In this document: piece after piece, positions 8,479 through 18,949 of the stretch
How positions within the stretch are numbered: position 1 is the first letter of the stretch
How the letters are laid out: each line of letters begins with the position of its first letter
Origin: Saprospiraceae bacterium
GTDB lineage: Bacteria > Bacteroidota > Bacteroidia > Chitinophagales > Saprospiraceae
Assembly (NCBI GenBank): GCA_020630495.1
Contig: JAHDBH010000001.1
Coordinates: forward strand, 17,889-81,888
DNA: 64,000 nucleotides
Direction of reading: 5' to 3'
Translations under genes and position numbers: made by a program
Notes under the pieces: model-generated
The model's input: only the letters and a program-made list of their open reading frames with translations
The model's database searches: none
What the model was told of the DNA's origin: nothing

Positions 8479-10536
8479 ATGTTATCTATATCCATGATGC
8501 GATTTACTATACCCCTTGTATTCATTTGCGCGACAGCGCTCTACGCCTACGCCCAGCCAGCTAATGACGTCTGCGACAATGCCATCATCATAGACGACCT
8601 CACACTATTTTGCTCTGAGCCAGCGCAGTTTACCACAGCAGGAGCGACTAATAGTGGCTACGGTCCTGCCACCTGCTTCAGAGCATCAGAGACGGATGTG
8701 TGGTTTAGCTTCACGGCATTTGCTACCACGGTGGTGACTTCTGTCCTGGGCCAAGGCAATGGAGCCAATACTCTTGCGATGCCTCAGATAGCGCTCTATG
8801 GTGGTGTCTGCGGCGGTACGATCAATGAGCTGAGGTGCGACAGTGACATCACATTTTCTGGAGTGGCAGAAGTGGTACGTGGAGGACTCACCATCGGTGA
8901 AGAATACCTCATCCGTGTCAGCGGAGCCAATGATGCCGAAGGCACCTTCCAGCTCTGCCTCAACAATTTTAATCCGCCTGTAGCCCCGGGTCAAGATTGT
9001 ATCACAGGATCAGTACTCTGCGACAAGAGCCCATTCAGCGTAGAAGCGCTCACTGGTACTGGACTGGATAATGACGAGGCTGCTGGCTCCTGCCTGGGTG
9101 AAATAGGATCAAGCGAGCAGCAGTCCACGTGGTTTAAGTGGACAGCCGCTACGGCAGGATCACTCACCTTCTCTATCAGCCCAAATAATCCTACAGACGA
9201 TCTTGACTTCGCCCTCTATGAATTACCTAATGGCATAGACGACTGCTCTGGCAAGATCCTCCTGAGATGCAACGCCACTGCTACAGGATGCGCGACCGTC
9301 ACAGGAATAGACCTTACCAGTACGGATGACACAGAAAACTTTAATTGCGATCCTGGCGAAGACGGATTTGTAAGATTTATAGACATGGTGGAGGGCGCCA
9401 GCTATGGACTCATCATCAACAATTTCTCCACATCAGGTCAGGGGTTTGCGATAGAGTGGGGCGGCGAAGGCACATTCCTAGGACCCGAAGCTGACTTCCT
9501 TATCACGCCAGACGAGGGACTCCGCTGCGAGGAAGACTTCATCGTAGAGGATCAGTCCACATTTGCTAATGGTACCATCCTCAGCTGGACATGGAACTTT
9601 GGAGAAGATGCTAGACCCGAGACCGCTACGGGCCCTGGTCCGCACAATGTCATCTACGGAAGTATCGGTACCAAGTTTGTAGTACTCACACTTGAGACCA
9701 GCCAAGGCTGTCAAGTGAGCGAAGTACGATCTTTAGAAGCTCTTCCCTGCTGCGAAGACCTAGAAGCCCTAGTGGCGGAGGTGGAGATCACGGATAATCC
9801 ATGTCCTGGTGATGAAGAAGGTGTGATCTTGCTGGGAGCTTCTGGTGGTACGCCAGAGTATGAGTTTAGGCGTAGCGATCAGGACAGATTCCGAGAGCTC
9901 GTACGATTTGTAGATTTAGCGTCTGGCGAGTACGAGATCATTGCAAGAGATGCGCGTGGATGTCTAGATACGATCATCGCTGAGGTCACTGAGCCAGAGC
10001 GCATCGTAGTGAATGCAGGTGCAGACAGATCTCTTGATCTCGGTGGGAGTCTAGAGGTGCAGGCCTTTGTCACACCGCCTGGAGACTATGAGATCCGCTG
10101 GTGTCCACCTGAGGGTGTAAGCGATAGCTCGGCTTTATCGGTGACTATCACACCTCCAGGTACCACAGAGTACATTCTCAAGGCTACGAGCCCTGGCGGA
10201 TGCGGCGCTGCTGACACTGTGCTGTATACTGTGAGCGACGAGCGACCCTTCTATATGCCCAATGTCTTTTCACCCAATGGTGATGGTGTCAATGACACAT
10301 TCGTAGGATATGCAGGGGTGGCGGTAGATCGCATACAGAATCTTGCAGTCTATGACAGATGGGGCAATCAAGTCTATGAGGCTGAGGAGCTTCCAGTAGG
10401 TAGTGAGGCCAATGGCTGGGATGGATTCTTCAAGGGTCAGCCTGCGCCCATAGGTGTCTACGTGGCAGTAGCTCAGGTCCGCTTTATCAATGATCAGGTG
10501 ATCACATTCTCCACGGATCTTACACTCATACGATGA
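8479..10536 (+). CDS. PKD-domain secreted protein with gliding motility-associated C-terminal (T9SS type B sorting) domain
   Basis: Signal peptide; PKD-like WTWNFGEDA; C-terminus FYMPNVFSPNGDGVNDTF...VYDRWGNQVYE...GWDGFFKGQPAPIGVYV. Start may be 8494. Confidence 0.88.
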   Translation: MLSISMMRFTIPLVFICATALYAYAQPANDVCDNAIIIDDLTLFCSEPAQFTTAGATNSGYGPATCFRASETDVWFSFTAFATTVVTSVLGQGNGANTLAMPQIALYGGVCGGTINELRCDSDITFSGVAEVVRGGLTIGEEYLIRVSGANDAEGTFQLCLNNFNPPVAPGQDCITGSVLCDKSPFSVEALTGTGLDNDEAAGSCLGEIGSSEQQSTWFKWTAATAGSLTFSISPNNPTDDLDFALYELPNGIDDCSGKILLRCNATATGCATVTGIDLTSTDDTENFNCDPGEDGFVRFIDMVEGASYGLIINNFSTSGQGFAIEWGGEGTFLGPEADFLITPDEGLRCEEDFIVEDQSTFANGTILSWTWNFGEDARPETATGPGPHNVIYGSIGTKFVVLTLETSQGCQVSEVRSLEALPCCEDLEALVAEVEITDNPCPGDEEGVILLGASGGTPEYEFRRSDQDRFRELVRFVDLASGEYEIIARDARGCLDTIIAEVTEPERIVVNAGADRSLDLGGSLEVQAFVTPPGDYEIRWCPPEGVSDSSALSVTITPPGTTEYILKATSPGGCGAADTVLYTVSDERPFYMPNVFSPNGDGVNDTFVGYAGVAVDRIQNLAVYDRWGNQVYEAEELPVGSEANGWDGFFKGQPAPIGVYVAVAQVRFINDQVITFSTDLTLIR
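8522..8539 (+). repeat. Dispersed hairpin element copy 5
   Basis: TCATTT GCGC-GACA-GCGC. Confidence 0.6.
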
Positions 10537-11063
10537 GAGCGCTATCGGCTCTGTTGCTCGTGCTTGCTCTGCTGAGCTGTAAGAATGATCTGGCAGAAGT
10601 CCAAGAGATCTTTGATCCCAGAGCCACAGAGGTGGAGCGACTGGAAGATATCGATATCACTTACAGCGATAGTGCTGTCGTCAAGCTCCGGATCCGCGCA
10701 GCGGTCCATCTGCGATATGAGGAAGGCGGAAGCATGATGGATGAATTCTCTGATGGTGTACAGCTAGACTTTCTGGATGGAGATAAGGTCACAGGATGGC
10801 TCACTGCCGACTGGGCTAAGCGGGACAATAAGCGTCGAGAAACCACCATGCGAGGGAGGGTCACTTTGTACAATGCTGACGGCCAGAAGCTCCAGACTAC
10901 GCAGATGATATGGACAGAAAAAGACGGTAAGCTGAGCTCAGACCAGTTTGTGCGTGTCACGCAAGAGGACCAAGTGCTGCAGGGCTATGGTTTTGTGACA
11001 GATGAGGAGTTTTCGAGTTTTGAGATTACCTCGCTAGAAGGGCAATTTGACGTGGTGGAGTAG
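10533..11063 (+). CDS. lptC: LPS export ABC transporter periplasmic protein LptC
   Basis: Lipoprotein leader LALLSCKND; LRIRAAVHLRYEEGGSMMDEFSDGVQLDFLDGDKVTGWLTADWAKRD; ATGA overlap with upstream gene. Confidence 0.8.
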   Translation: MRALSALLLVLALLSCKNDLAEVQEIFDPRATEVERLEDIDITYSDSAVVKLRIRAAVHLRYEEGGSMMDEFSDGVQLDFLDGDKVTGWLTADWAKRDNKRRETTMRGRVTLYNADGQKLQTTQMIWTEKDGKLSSDQFVRVTQEDQVLQGYGFVTDEEFSSFEITSLEGQFDVVE

Positions 11064-11094
11064 CATGAGGCGACGGTCTCAGGGTGCAGTGTAG

Positions 11095-11102
11095 TAAATT
11101 TG
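11095..11102 (+). promoter_or_regulatory. -7 promoter element TAAATTTG directly before the 11107 ATG
   Basis: TAnnTTTG match ending 4 nt before the start codon. Confidence 0.45.
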
Positions 11103-11106
11103 TAGC

Positions 11107-12378
11107 ATGATCATCTGGATTATCTTATTTCTGATCTTATCGGCACTCTTTTCTGGTTCTGAAATAGCCTTCGTATCGGCCAATCGACTGAGCATACAGG
11201 TGCGCGATGATGCTCAGTCGAGAAGTGGTCGGATCTTATCATCATTCTACAATGATCCTAGCGATTTCCTAGGGACCATGCTTGTGGGGAATAATATCGC
11301 TCTGGTAGCATTTACCACTTTACTGGCGAGTGTCCTTACGCCAGCTCTGGAGCGCAGTATTGGTTCTTCCTTTCTCTTGCTGATGGTGCTTACTTTGATC
11401 ACTACTGTTATTGTGCTGATTTTCGGTGAGTATCTACCCAAGACAATTTTCAGAAATTATTCCACATCGATATTATACGCGCTGGCCATTCCACTAGCAG
11501 TATTGCGCTTTCTACTGTTGATTCCTACAAGGATTACTACACGCTTATCGAGCTGGATTATTACTAAGGTGCTGCGGGTAGAGATGGATGAGTCGCAGGA
11601 TGATTTTACCAGGACAGATCTAGAATTGTTCATAGATGAGAGCATCAGCGATGAGGATGGCGCTGTCAACTCAGAACTCCTCAAGAAGGCTATCCACTTT
11701 GAGCAAGTCAAGGTGCGCGACTGTATGGTGCCACGCACAGAGATCTGCTATGTGGATATGGAAGATTCTATAGAGGATCTTATTGCCACATTTGAAAAGA
11801 CAAAAAAGTCGAGACTCCTCGTAGTCGATGAAGACATAGATGACGTCAAAGGATATATCCACCACCTCAAGATCCTCAGACAGCCCAAGTCTCTGCGCCG
11901 CCAGATCATAGACTTGCCGATAGTCACAGAGTACATGCCTGTAAATGATCTGCTCGTCACCTTCATCAAGGATCGTACAGGTATCGCCTGTGTCGTTGAC
12001 GAATTTGGCAGCACATCTGGAATCATTACCATGGAGGATATTCTAGAAGAGATATTTGGTGAGATCGAGGACGAGCACGATGTAGAGGATCTACTGGAGA
12101 TGCACATCAGTGACATGGAGTATCTCCTGAGCGGCCGTCATGAGCTGGATTATCTCCAGGAAAAGTATGAGAATCTGCGGTTCACCGAGGGTGATTTTCA
12201 TACCCTCAGTGGCTACCTTGTCATGACTTCTGGCACCATACCTGATCAAGGAGATGAGATAGAGCTAGATGGCTACAAATTTATCATAGAGGAAGTCACA
12301 GAGAAGAAAATCGACAGGATCAGAGTGATAGTCTCCAGCGAGACTGACGCGATGAATAGCGACGGATCTGTGAATTAG
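11107..12378 (+). CDS. CNNM/CBS-domain hemolysin family protein (HlyC/CorC, GldE-like)
   Basis: LFSGSEIAFVSANRL, VRDCMVPRTEICYVD, GTSGIITMEDILEEIFGEIEDEHD. Confidence 0.9.
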   Translation: MIIWIILFLILSALFSGSEIAFVSANRLSIQVRDDAQSRSGRILSSFYNDPSDFLGTMLVGNNIALVAFTTLLASVLTPALERSIGSSFLLLMVLTLITTVIVLIFGEYLPKTIFRNYSTSILYALAIPLAVLRFLLLIPTRITTRLSSWIITKVLRVEMDESQDDFTRTDLELFIDESISDEDGAVNSELLKKAIHFEQVKVRDCMVPRTEICYVDMEDSIEDLIATFEKTKKSRLLVVDEDIDDVKGYIHHLKILRQPKSLRRQIIDLPIVTEYMPVNDLLVTFIKDRTGIACVVDEFGSTSGIITMEDILEEIFGEIEDEHDVEDLLEMHISDMEYLLSGRHELDYLQEKYENLRFTEGDFHTLSGYLVMTSGTIPDQGDEIELDGYKFIIEEVTEKKIDRIRVIVSSETDAMNSDGSVN

Positions 12379-12477
12379 TTTACATCTTTTAGCATTTGTA
12401 CAACTTCCCACTTGAGAGTACAGTTTTATAGGATGTGTAATGTCGTGACTGCTTACACTATATCAATTACATCATAC

Positions 12478-12999
12478 ATGGAACATACAGATAAGACCTC
12501 ACCAGTCCATATACCCAAGCGCATAGAAGAATCTCTACTTCTGAGATTTATCCTCATCGGCGACAGACTCAAGAAACGCCGAGATGATATCAGTAAAGAG
12601 CTGGGAATATCCACTCAGCAGTGGCTTCTGCTTCTGCAAGTAGCCAAGGATCCCAACATCCCATTCTTTGATGCCAGTGAGCACGAGAAGGATCTACTGC
12701 CGACGGAGATCGCCTACACATTTGGCACCACGAGATCCAATATTACTGCCTTGATTAATGTCCTTTCGGACAAAGGCCTCATAGCTCTCACACCTGATGA
12801 AGGAGATCGACGCCGTAAGCGAATCTCCCTCACCGCAGAGGGAGGGGCCCTGGTAGAAGACCTCCAGCGCTATCGACAAGAGAAGAATGACGCACTCTTT
12901 GATGGATTCCAACAGGAAGAGCTTGTAGAGGCGCTTGACTTTGTAGAGAGGTTTATCGTCGCTAATCAGATTGAGCGTAAGTCTACCGTCACTCAGTAA
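12478..12999 (+). CDS. MarR-family transcriptional regulator
   Basis: LGISTQQWLLLLQVAKDP...RSNITALINVLSDKGLIALTPDEGDRRRKRISLTAEG. Confidence 0.88.
   Translation: MEHTDKTSPVHIPKRIEESLLLRFILIGDRLKKRRDDISKELGISTQQWLLLLQVAKDPNIPFFDASEHEKDLLPTEIAYTFGTTRSNITALINVLSDKGLIALTPDEGDRRRKRISLTAEGGALVEDLQRYRQEKNDALFDGFQQEELVEALDFVERFIVANQIERKSTVTQ
12760..12777 (-). repeat. Dispersed hairpin element copy 6
   Basis: GCCTTT GTCC-GAAA-GGAC. Confidence 0.65.
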
Positions 13000-13655
13000 G
13001 TGACCATCACTTGATCCAGCGCCTTGCGCTGGATATCTGGTACCATAGCATCATCTGCAGGATGTCCCACTGGCAAGAGCAAGAAGGGTCGTTCATTGCT
13101 AGGTCGATCTAGGATCTTCTGGAGAAAATTCATCGGACTTGGAGTGTGGGTCAGCGTCACTAGCCCAGCGTGATGGATCGCAGAGATGAGAAAGCCGCAC
13201 GCCAGACCTACAGATTCATTGACGTAGTAGTTTTTTTGTTTTTCACCATCCACCAGGTCATAGGCTTTCTTGAATACGATGATCAGATAGGGCGCTATGG
13301 TCAGGAAGTCTTTGTGCCAGTCTGTACCAAATTGCTTTAAGTCCTCTAGCCAGTCGTCGCTCATACGTCCGTGATAGTTCTCGTATTCTTCTTTCTCTGC
13401 GGCCTCACGGATCTTTGCTTTTATCTCAGGGTCAGACACCACACAGAATGTCCATGGCTGCTTGTGTGCTCCACTAGGAGCTGTACTAGCAGAGCGCACG
13501 AGATTATCTATGACAGATGAGGCCACTGGCTTATCAGAGAACATCCGCACGCTACGTCGCTGGTCTATCGCATGGTAATAGTCCTCACTTCGTTGCTGTA
13601 TCTCGGCTTCTGTGTACTGCGCGGTGCTATAAGGTATAAATGATTCTGTCTTCAT
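12993..13655 (-). CDS. Nitroreductase family protein
   Basis: RRSVRMFSDKPVASSVIDNLVRSASTAPSGAHKQPWTFCVV; PVGHPADDA. Confidence 0.92.
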   Translation of the reverse strand: MKTESFIPYSTAQYTEAEIQQRSEDYYHAIDQRRSVRMFSDKPVASSVIDNLVRSASTAPSGAHKQPWTFCVVSDPEIKAKIREAAEKEEYENYHGRMSDDWLEDLKQFGTDWHKDFLTIAPYLIIVFKKAYDLVDGEKQKNYYVNESVGLACGFLISAIHHAGLVTLTHTPSPMNFLQKILDRPSNERPFLLLPVGHPADDAMVPDIQRKALDQVMVTY

Positions 13656-14221
13656 GATTTCTGTCTATGTAGTATGTACCACTGGATAGCGATGATGCTC
13701 TTAGCATCTACTAGCTCTCCCACTATCTGAGAGGCATGAGCTGCTGGATATGTCACGATCTGTACGTCCTCTTGCTCTTCTGCAAGCCCACCTCCAGCAT
13801 GCTTACGATCTGTGGACACCACTTCTGCATAGTATATATGTATGCGCTCTGTGGTGATACCTGGTGATACATATGGGCTAGCGATCAGTCTCAGATCACT
13901 CACAGTATAGCCAGCTTCTTCTAGGCACTCTCGCTGTGCTGATTTTCTGGGAGACTCACCATAGTCTATCCCGCCAGCGACGATCTCGTCTATCCAGGGA
14001 TCTTCTGCATCTATGGTTGCAGGTCTGAACTGTCTTACGAGAATCAGTGAGTCTGTGTCTTTTTCATAGAGCAGTACAGCGCTGGCATCACGCTTTCTGA
14101 GGATTTCGTACTCGCGCCGTAGTGTAGACTTTCCATCACTATGAGAGTGCTCTACATCCAGACCTACGAGCTCAAAAACCTCCTTAGATTTTTGGCGAAA
14201 GCCATGTACCGTATACTTCAT
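13652..14221 (-). CDS. NUDIX hydrolase (ADP-ribose/GDP-mannose pyrophosphatase type)
   Basis: GGIDYGESPRKSAQRECLEEAGY NUDIX box. Confidence 0.88.
   Translation of the reverse strand: MKYTVHGFRQKSKEVFELVGLDVEHSHSDGKSTLRREYEILRKRDASAVLLYEKDTDSLILVRQFRPATIDAEDPWIDEIVAGGIDYGESPRKSAQRECLEEAGYTVSDLRLIASPYVSPGITTERIHIYYAEVVSTDRKHAGGGLAEEQEDVQIVTYPAAHASQIVGELVDAKSIIAIQWYILHRQKS
14187..14204 (+). repeat. Dispersed hairpin element copy 7
   Basis: GATTTT TGGC-GAAA-GCCA. Confidence 0.55.
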
Positions 14222-14307
14222 AGACGCTGAGCTAGATCATCCCAAAGATGCTACCAATACATCATACTCGGCTCATCAGATCATCATATCTCCTATGTAC
14301 GTCGCTC

Positions 14308-15690
14308 TCAATACCTATAGCGGACGGTCAATTGCGAGCTGCTCTGCATCAGTAGCTGTCCTCCATTCTCTACCGTGAGTAGACTACCGTAGCCTTGTTT
14401 GCCAGATAGAAGAGCTACATTCTTACCCGCTGGTATGATCACGTGATCACAAGCTTCTGGGAACCGAGCTTGACTCCAGTTGCTCGGACTGTCATTCCAC
14501 TCTCCGTCCGCAGGTCCTATCCAGACATTGCTCGGGTAACTGTCGCAGCTTTTGGTCTCTAGGAGAAATAAGCCTCTGGACCGATCAGAGCCGAGAATTC
14601 TTCCTGATGGCAGATAAGGATAGCAGCCCCACGCTCCCTGAAATCCATTGTAACTGGTATTCTCTGGATAGGTATCATAGTAGGCCGCCAGAGTGACATC
14701 AGTGGGATCAGATATATCAAATACCACTATGCCGTCATGGTAATAACTGATGTAAACGCTATCGCCCTTGATGTATGGATTGTGAGCGATGCTCGTGGTG
14801 TCCCCAGTCGTAGCTTCCAGCAGCTTACTGCGGAATAGGTGCGGAGTACCGATCTGTATGCGCTCATCTGGGTCCTCCGTAGGATCTACTGTCAGGCTCG
14901 CCATCTTGAGGCTCCGATTGCGAGATTCATCAGCCCAGATCACATGGCTGCCATCATCGGTCACCCAGCTGCTGTGATTGTAGCCCTCTTGCGCATAGCT
15001 GGTCTTCAGCCCTATCTGGTCGCAGTCAGTACCAGATGTGCAGTCGTATATCACGAACTCATTCAGAGTAGTATTGAAATCACCGTGGCTGGCATACACA
15101 GTATCATTGCGCACGTAGGCGTCATGGATGTAGTCATATGGGAGATTGAGCGAAGCAAGCTCCGTGATAGAGGTAGGATCTGAGATGTCAAGGATCTTGA
15201 GATCTGTACCAGTACCTCCGAGACTGCCTATGCCGTAGAGCCTTGCAGTGGCTGTATCTACAAAGATATTGTGCGATCGTGGCCAGAACTGGGTAGTCCG
15301 CGTCACTTGTACTACGCTATCTGGGAGGTATTGCAGATCAAACACAAAGAGGCCCTCACCACTGCGCTCACTCCCTGCAAATGCATAGTGATCATACGTC
15401 TTGAAATCTCTCCACGTGGTAGATCCAGTTCCCGCAAAGGAGTTCACTCTGCGCAGCTGATATGGCTCAGTAACATCTATGAAGTGGATGGAATCTCGAC
15501 TGCCTATGATGCCATATTCGCGGCCGTCCGCCGCATAGCCCCATACATCGCTGTATCTCGATATGCCAGGATTGTCAGTAGGATTCTCTGAGTTCCACCG
15601 TCCCACACATCGCATCCGCAGCGAATCAAACTGAGCCTGACCGATCAGTGGTAGTGCAAGCAGGAGGGCGAGGAAAGTAATTGACTTCAT
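14308..15690 (-). CDS. Choice-of-anchor B family secreted protein
   Basis: Signal peptide; SDVWGYAADGREYGIIGSRDSIHFIDVTEP...HNIFVDTATARLYGIGS...GYNHSSWVTDDGSHVIWADE. Confidence 0.8.
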   Translation of the reverse strand: MKSITFLALLLALPLIGQAQFDSLRMRCVGRWNSENPTDNPGISRYSDVWGYAADGREYGIIGSRDSIHFIDVTEPYQLRRVNSFAGTGSTTWRDFKTYDHYAFAGSERSGEGLFVFDLQYLPDSVVQVTRTTQFWPRSHNIFVDTATARLYGIGSLGGTGTDLKILDISDPTSITELASLNLPYDYIHDAYVRNDTVYASHGDFNTTLNEFVIYDCTSGTDCDQIGLKTSYAQEGYNHSSWVTDDGSHVIWADESRNRSLKMASLTVDPTEDPDERIQIGTPHLFRSKLLEATTGDTTSIAHNPYIKGDSVYISYYHDGIVVFDISDPTDVTLAAYYDTYPENTSYNGFQGAWGCYPYLPSGRILGSDRSRGLFLLETKSCDSYPSNVWIGPADGEWNDSPSNWSQARFPEACDHVIIPAGKNVALLSGKQGYGSLLTVENGGQLLMQSSSQLTVRYRY

Positions 15691-15948
15691 ACAACTAATG
15701 TAGGCACTTCTGCTATCACAGACTAGCTCAGCTCTAGCAATCAGCCCATCTGTCAGCAGATGCGCACTGAGGACGAGGCGCGATAGGGACTCCGAGATGA
15801 ATGTAAGCGATGCTAAGATAGGCCGTGAGCCTTAGAATCTTGCGCGTCCATATGACGTACGCTTGCTATCAGCTACAGGGCCTAGACAGATGTGGCCATG
15901 CCTGGACAGGAGTGAAATCAAGCGACCATAAGTGATAAGCTCGACTCG

Positions 15949-16692
15949 CTACTTATCTACACAAAAACTATAGCCAAAGGACGCAAAGTTTGACTCCTCA
16001 TTAAATCCCGTGCCAAAAGAAAAGTCTAGCTGACCACGGTCGCTGGTCTTGTACGTCCATCCAGCATTGATACGATGAAAGCTAGTATCAGCCTCGCCGA
16101 CTTCGCCATAGGGCTCTATGTATAGGGTCAATTTATCATTCCAGCCATAGGCGAGAGCAAGCGTGTAGATGCCCTGTAGGTCACTTCCGTGAAAATGCTG
16201 GTAACCAAGATTGTAACCTATGCTCCAGCCCTTGTCCAGATCATGTGAAATCAAGACGCGCGCTAGGCTGCCCCAGTCACGATCTGCAAATAAGCTGCGA
16301 GATGCTGTGGGTACTACTAGGTGGCCCATCACAGCAATTTGTGTAGCACTTTCTTCGCGCTGAAGGAGCTGTATTTTAGTACCTATCTGGATGTCGTCAA
16401 AGCGTGTGAGGTAATCCTCATCAAATGTCCTACTACTCAATACCTGCGTCTGGAGTCGTAATTCTACACCACGCAGAAGGTTGATTCTATAGAGCTGTGT
16501 AGGTACGGTCCAAGTTCGCTCTATAGCTTGCGTCTGATTCTGTGTGCTGAAGCCTATCCCAGCTTCCACTTGGATACGACCCACGGGTAACACAGCACTA
16601 CTTTCCGTCTGATCCGGTCTGTCAGTATCTATGATCTGTGCAGATGCTACAAGCGAAAAAAGGCATAGTGCTATAAGGATAAATAATTTCAT
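15949..16692 (-). CDS. Outer-membrane transporter-like protein (phenol degradation MetA-like)
   Basis: Signal peptide; IDTDRPDQTESSAVLPVGRIQVEAGIGFS; beta-barrel alternation. Confidence 0.65.
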   Translation of the reverse strand: MKLFILIALCLFSLVASAQIIDTDRPDQTESSAVLPVGRIQVEAGIGFSTQNQTQAIERTWTVPTQLYRINLLRGVELRLQTQVLSSRTFDEDYLTRFDDIQIGTKIQLLQREESATQIAVMGHLVVPTASRSLFADRDWGSLARVLISHDLDKGWSIGYNLGYQHFHGSDLQGIYTLALAYGWNDKLTLYIEPYGEVGEADTSFHRINAGWTYKTSDRGQLDFSFGTGFNEESNFASFGYSFCVDK

Positions 16693-16721
16693 ACTGTAAA
16701 CTTACGCCACAGCTCAAGAGC

Positions 16722-18347
16722 CTACTCAAAAGACAGCGTCAGGAATCTCTCCTTCCTGAGCAGCTCACAGTATATGACCATCAGGTCTTCGCTAATCTGC
16801 CTGTGGATCTTGGGGCGAGCGATGACTTTGGCATCCTGGAGACTATACAGTAGGTGCCTGCTTTGTGCGCCTGATTTGGTGAGGTGTACCATATTGATGA
16901 CATCATTATTCTGGCGACCATATCTGAACACTTTCCCTTTTCCATCATATTCCAGATTTCTTGGGTCATCATTAAAGACAAAGTAGAGTTCATCATTCAC
17001 GAGCTGCACCGCATAGGAAAGGTAATGACCATTATCGTTTGTGCTCTGTTGTCTTTTGGCAATTTTCTGCCTCCACTCCACCTCGCCTTTGGCAGTCATG
17101 CTGATCACCACGATATCATTGTGAATATACTGGATGTCTCTCGCTCCCAGATTATTATTTAAAGCGCCGTTGTTAGCCCCATATCTCCAAAATGCATTTT
17201 CGGCCACGAGATATAGGCCACCATCTTTGCGCTGTATGATGTCATAGAGCTCGTAGTCCGTGAGCTCATTATCCTTGCCAGCATCATCGCGCCGCGCTAT
17301 GCGCTTCTTCTTGCGGCGATTGAGATTCTGACCTAGGAACTCTACGTCAAACTTGCTAAACTCTCTACTTACCGTCTTGCGAGTCTCTTTGTCAATCTGC
17401 AAGTGAAAACTCCCTTGGATGTCATCCAAGTCACGGTCACCATAGAAACCTACGCATATGATATCTCCACTGGCAAGTACGGAAGTCACCATCTGAGTGA
17501 GAAAGTATCCACCATCTTCTATTTCGTAAGTTCTTACATCCTTACCTCCATTCCAGTAGCTCGTGAGCTCATACTTGTAATTGGGCTCGCCATTTCTGCT
17601 GTCTCTGAGTGTCCTATCGTAGATCTTGGAGAGGACGTAAAGATTGCCGTCATTATCCATGTCATAGGAGGTCGGTATGGTGATTTCATCCTGCTGAGCA
17701 CGCGGACCACCGATTCTATATAGCTCCTCAAAGTCAGAATCTAGCACTTGAGTACTCTGCGATCTGAGTCCATCTCTTCCTAGAGGTCCATAGCTCGTCA
17801 GCAACAAGAGGCGCCCGTCTGGCGATAGACCATAGCCGAAGTTGCCGCTATTGGCTCTGCTCGTGCCAGCGTAGCTGAGTCTTGCTACGAGACGAGGCTG
17901 GCCTAGAGCAGCTAGATCGTAGGAGTCAAGTTTCTGAGCATAGAGCTTTCTCGATTTGTCATCTGTGTCTATGACATTGTGGAAGAGGTAAAGCTGCCCA
18001 TCCAGCATCAGTACCACTTCGCTAAACGATCTGGTGGCTCTGCCGCTATCGTCCATGAGTTCTAGTACTTGTGATGCTAGGAGGCGAGAGGAGTAGTCAT
18101 ATTTTTCTAAGCTATATTGTACTTTATTACCCACGATCCCTGCTACCCTGCTTTTAAGCGCAAAGTATCCTTCGTCATCCTGTCCTACGATGTAGACGAG
18201 CGTCTCCTGGGGATCTTTCTTGTGGACGGCGCTGAGATGCGTACGGAGGGTTTTGGTCTGAGCATTGACGCTGCTAGGTATGCCTGCCAGCAGCACCACG
18301 AGCAAGAGATAAATTGCTGTGATATGATTCTGAGTGTATAATTTCAT
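16722..18347 (-). CDS. Secreted hypothetical protein, probable beta-propeller-like
   Basis: 541-aa ORF with signal peptide (LLVVLLAGIPSSVNAQ); family not recognised. Confidence 0.6.
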   Translation of the reverse strand: MKLYTQNHITAIYLLLVVLLAGIPSSVNAQTKTLRTHLSAVHKKDPQETLVYIVGQDDEGYFALKSRVAGIVGNKVQYSLEKYDYSSRLLASQVLELMDDSGRATRSFSEVVLMLDGQLYLFHNVIDTDDKSRKLYAQKLDSYDLAALGQPRLVARLSYAGTSRANSGNFGYGLSPDGRLLLLTSYGPLGRDGLRSQSTQVLDSDFEELYRIGGPRAQQDEITIPTSYDMDNDGNLYVLSKIYDRTLRDSRNGEPNYKYELTSYWNGGKDVRTYEIEDGGYFLTQMVTSVLASGDIICVGFYGDRDLDDIQGSFHLQIDKETRKTVSREFSKFDVEFLGQNLNRRKKKRIARRDDAGKDNELTDYELYDIIQRKDGGLYLVAENAFWRYGANNGALNNNLGARDIQYIHNDIVVISMTAKGEVEWRQKIAKRQQSTNDNGHYLSYAVQLVNDELYFVFNDDPRNLEYDGKGKVFRYGRQNNDVINMVHLTKSGAQSRHLLYSLQDAKVIARPKIHRQISEDLMVIYCELLRKERFLTLSFE

Positions 18348-18367
18348 TAACTAAATAACGCAAGATC

Positions 18368-18877
18368 ATGGCTGAAAATTTCTACATGTACTTTCTCATC
18401 GCTCTGGTGCCACTTCTCATAGGCTCGATTTATTATAGTCCTGCTGTCATGGGAAAGAGCTGGATGAGTGCTAACGGTTTCACAGCTGAGAGCCTAGAGG
18501 GCGGACGGATGATTGTCATCTTTGGACTTACCTATGTATTCAGCTTGCTATTGACCGTGGGATTGCAAGCGATGTGCATCCATGAGATGGGTGTAGTACA
18601 GCTCGCTATGCCCGCTGCCATAGAACCGGGAAGTCAAGCACAAGCAGATGTGAATGCCTTCCTGAGTTCCTATGCGGGCAATTTCAGGACTTTCGGCCAT
18701 GGAGCCGTCCACGGGGCTTTATCCTGTATTCTTTTTGTACTTCCTATACTCGGTATAGTCGCACTCTTTGAGAGGCGTGGAGCTAAGTATATGGGAATCC
18801 ATTTCCTCTACTGGCTACTGTGCTTTATACTTATGTCTGGACTATTGGCTTCTACTCTGGTCTTTGGCGCGCTATGA
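18368..18877 (+). CDS. DUF1761-like integral membrane protein
   Basis: LIGSIYYSPAVMGKSWMSANGF; multiple TM segments. Confidence 0.65.
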   Translation: MAENFYMYFLIALVPLLIGSIYYSPAVMGKSWMSANGFTAESLEGGRMIVIFGLTYVFSLLLTVGLQAMCIHEMGVVQLAMPAAIEPGSQAQADVNAFLSSYAGNFRTFGHGAVHGALSCILFVLPILGIVALFERRGAKYMGIHFLYWLLCFILMSGLLASTLVFGAL

Positions 18878-18949
18878 GCGAACCAGTGATATGATCCAAA
18901 TATCGTTTTGACAACAGCACGGTCTGGAGCTTAGTGTAGTACTAGAAGG

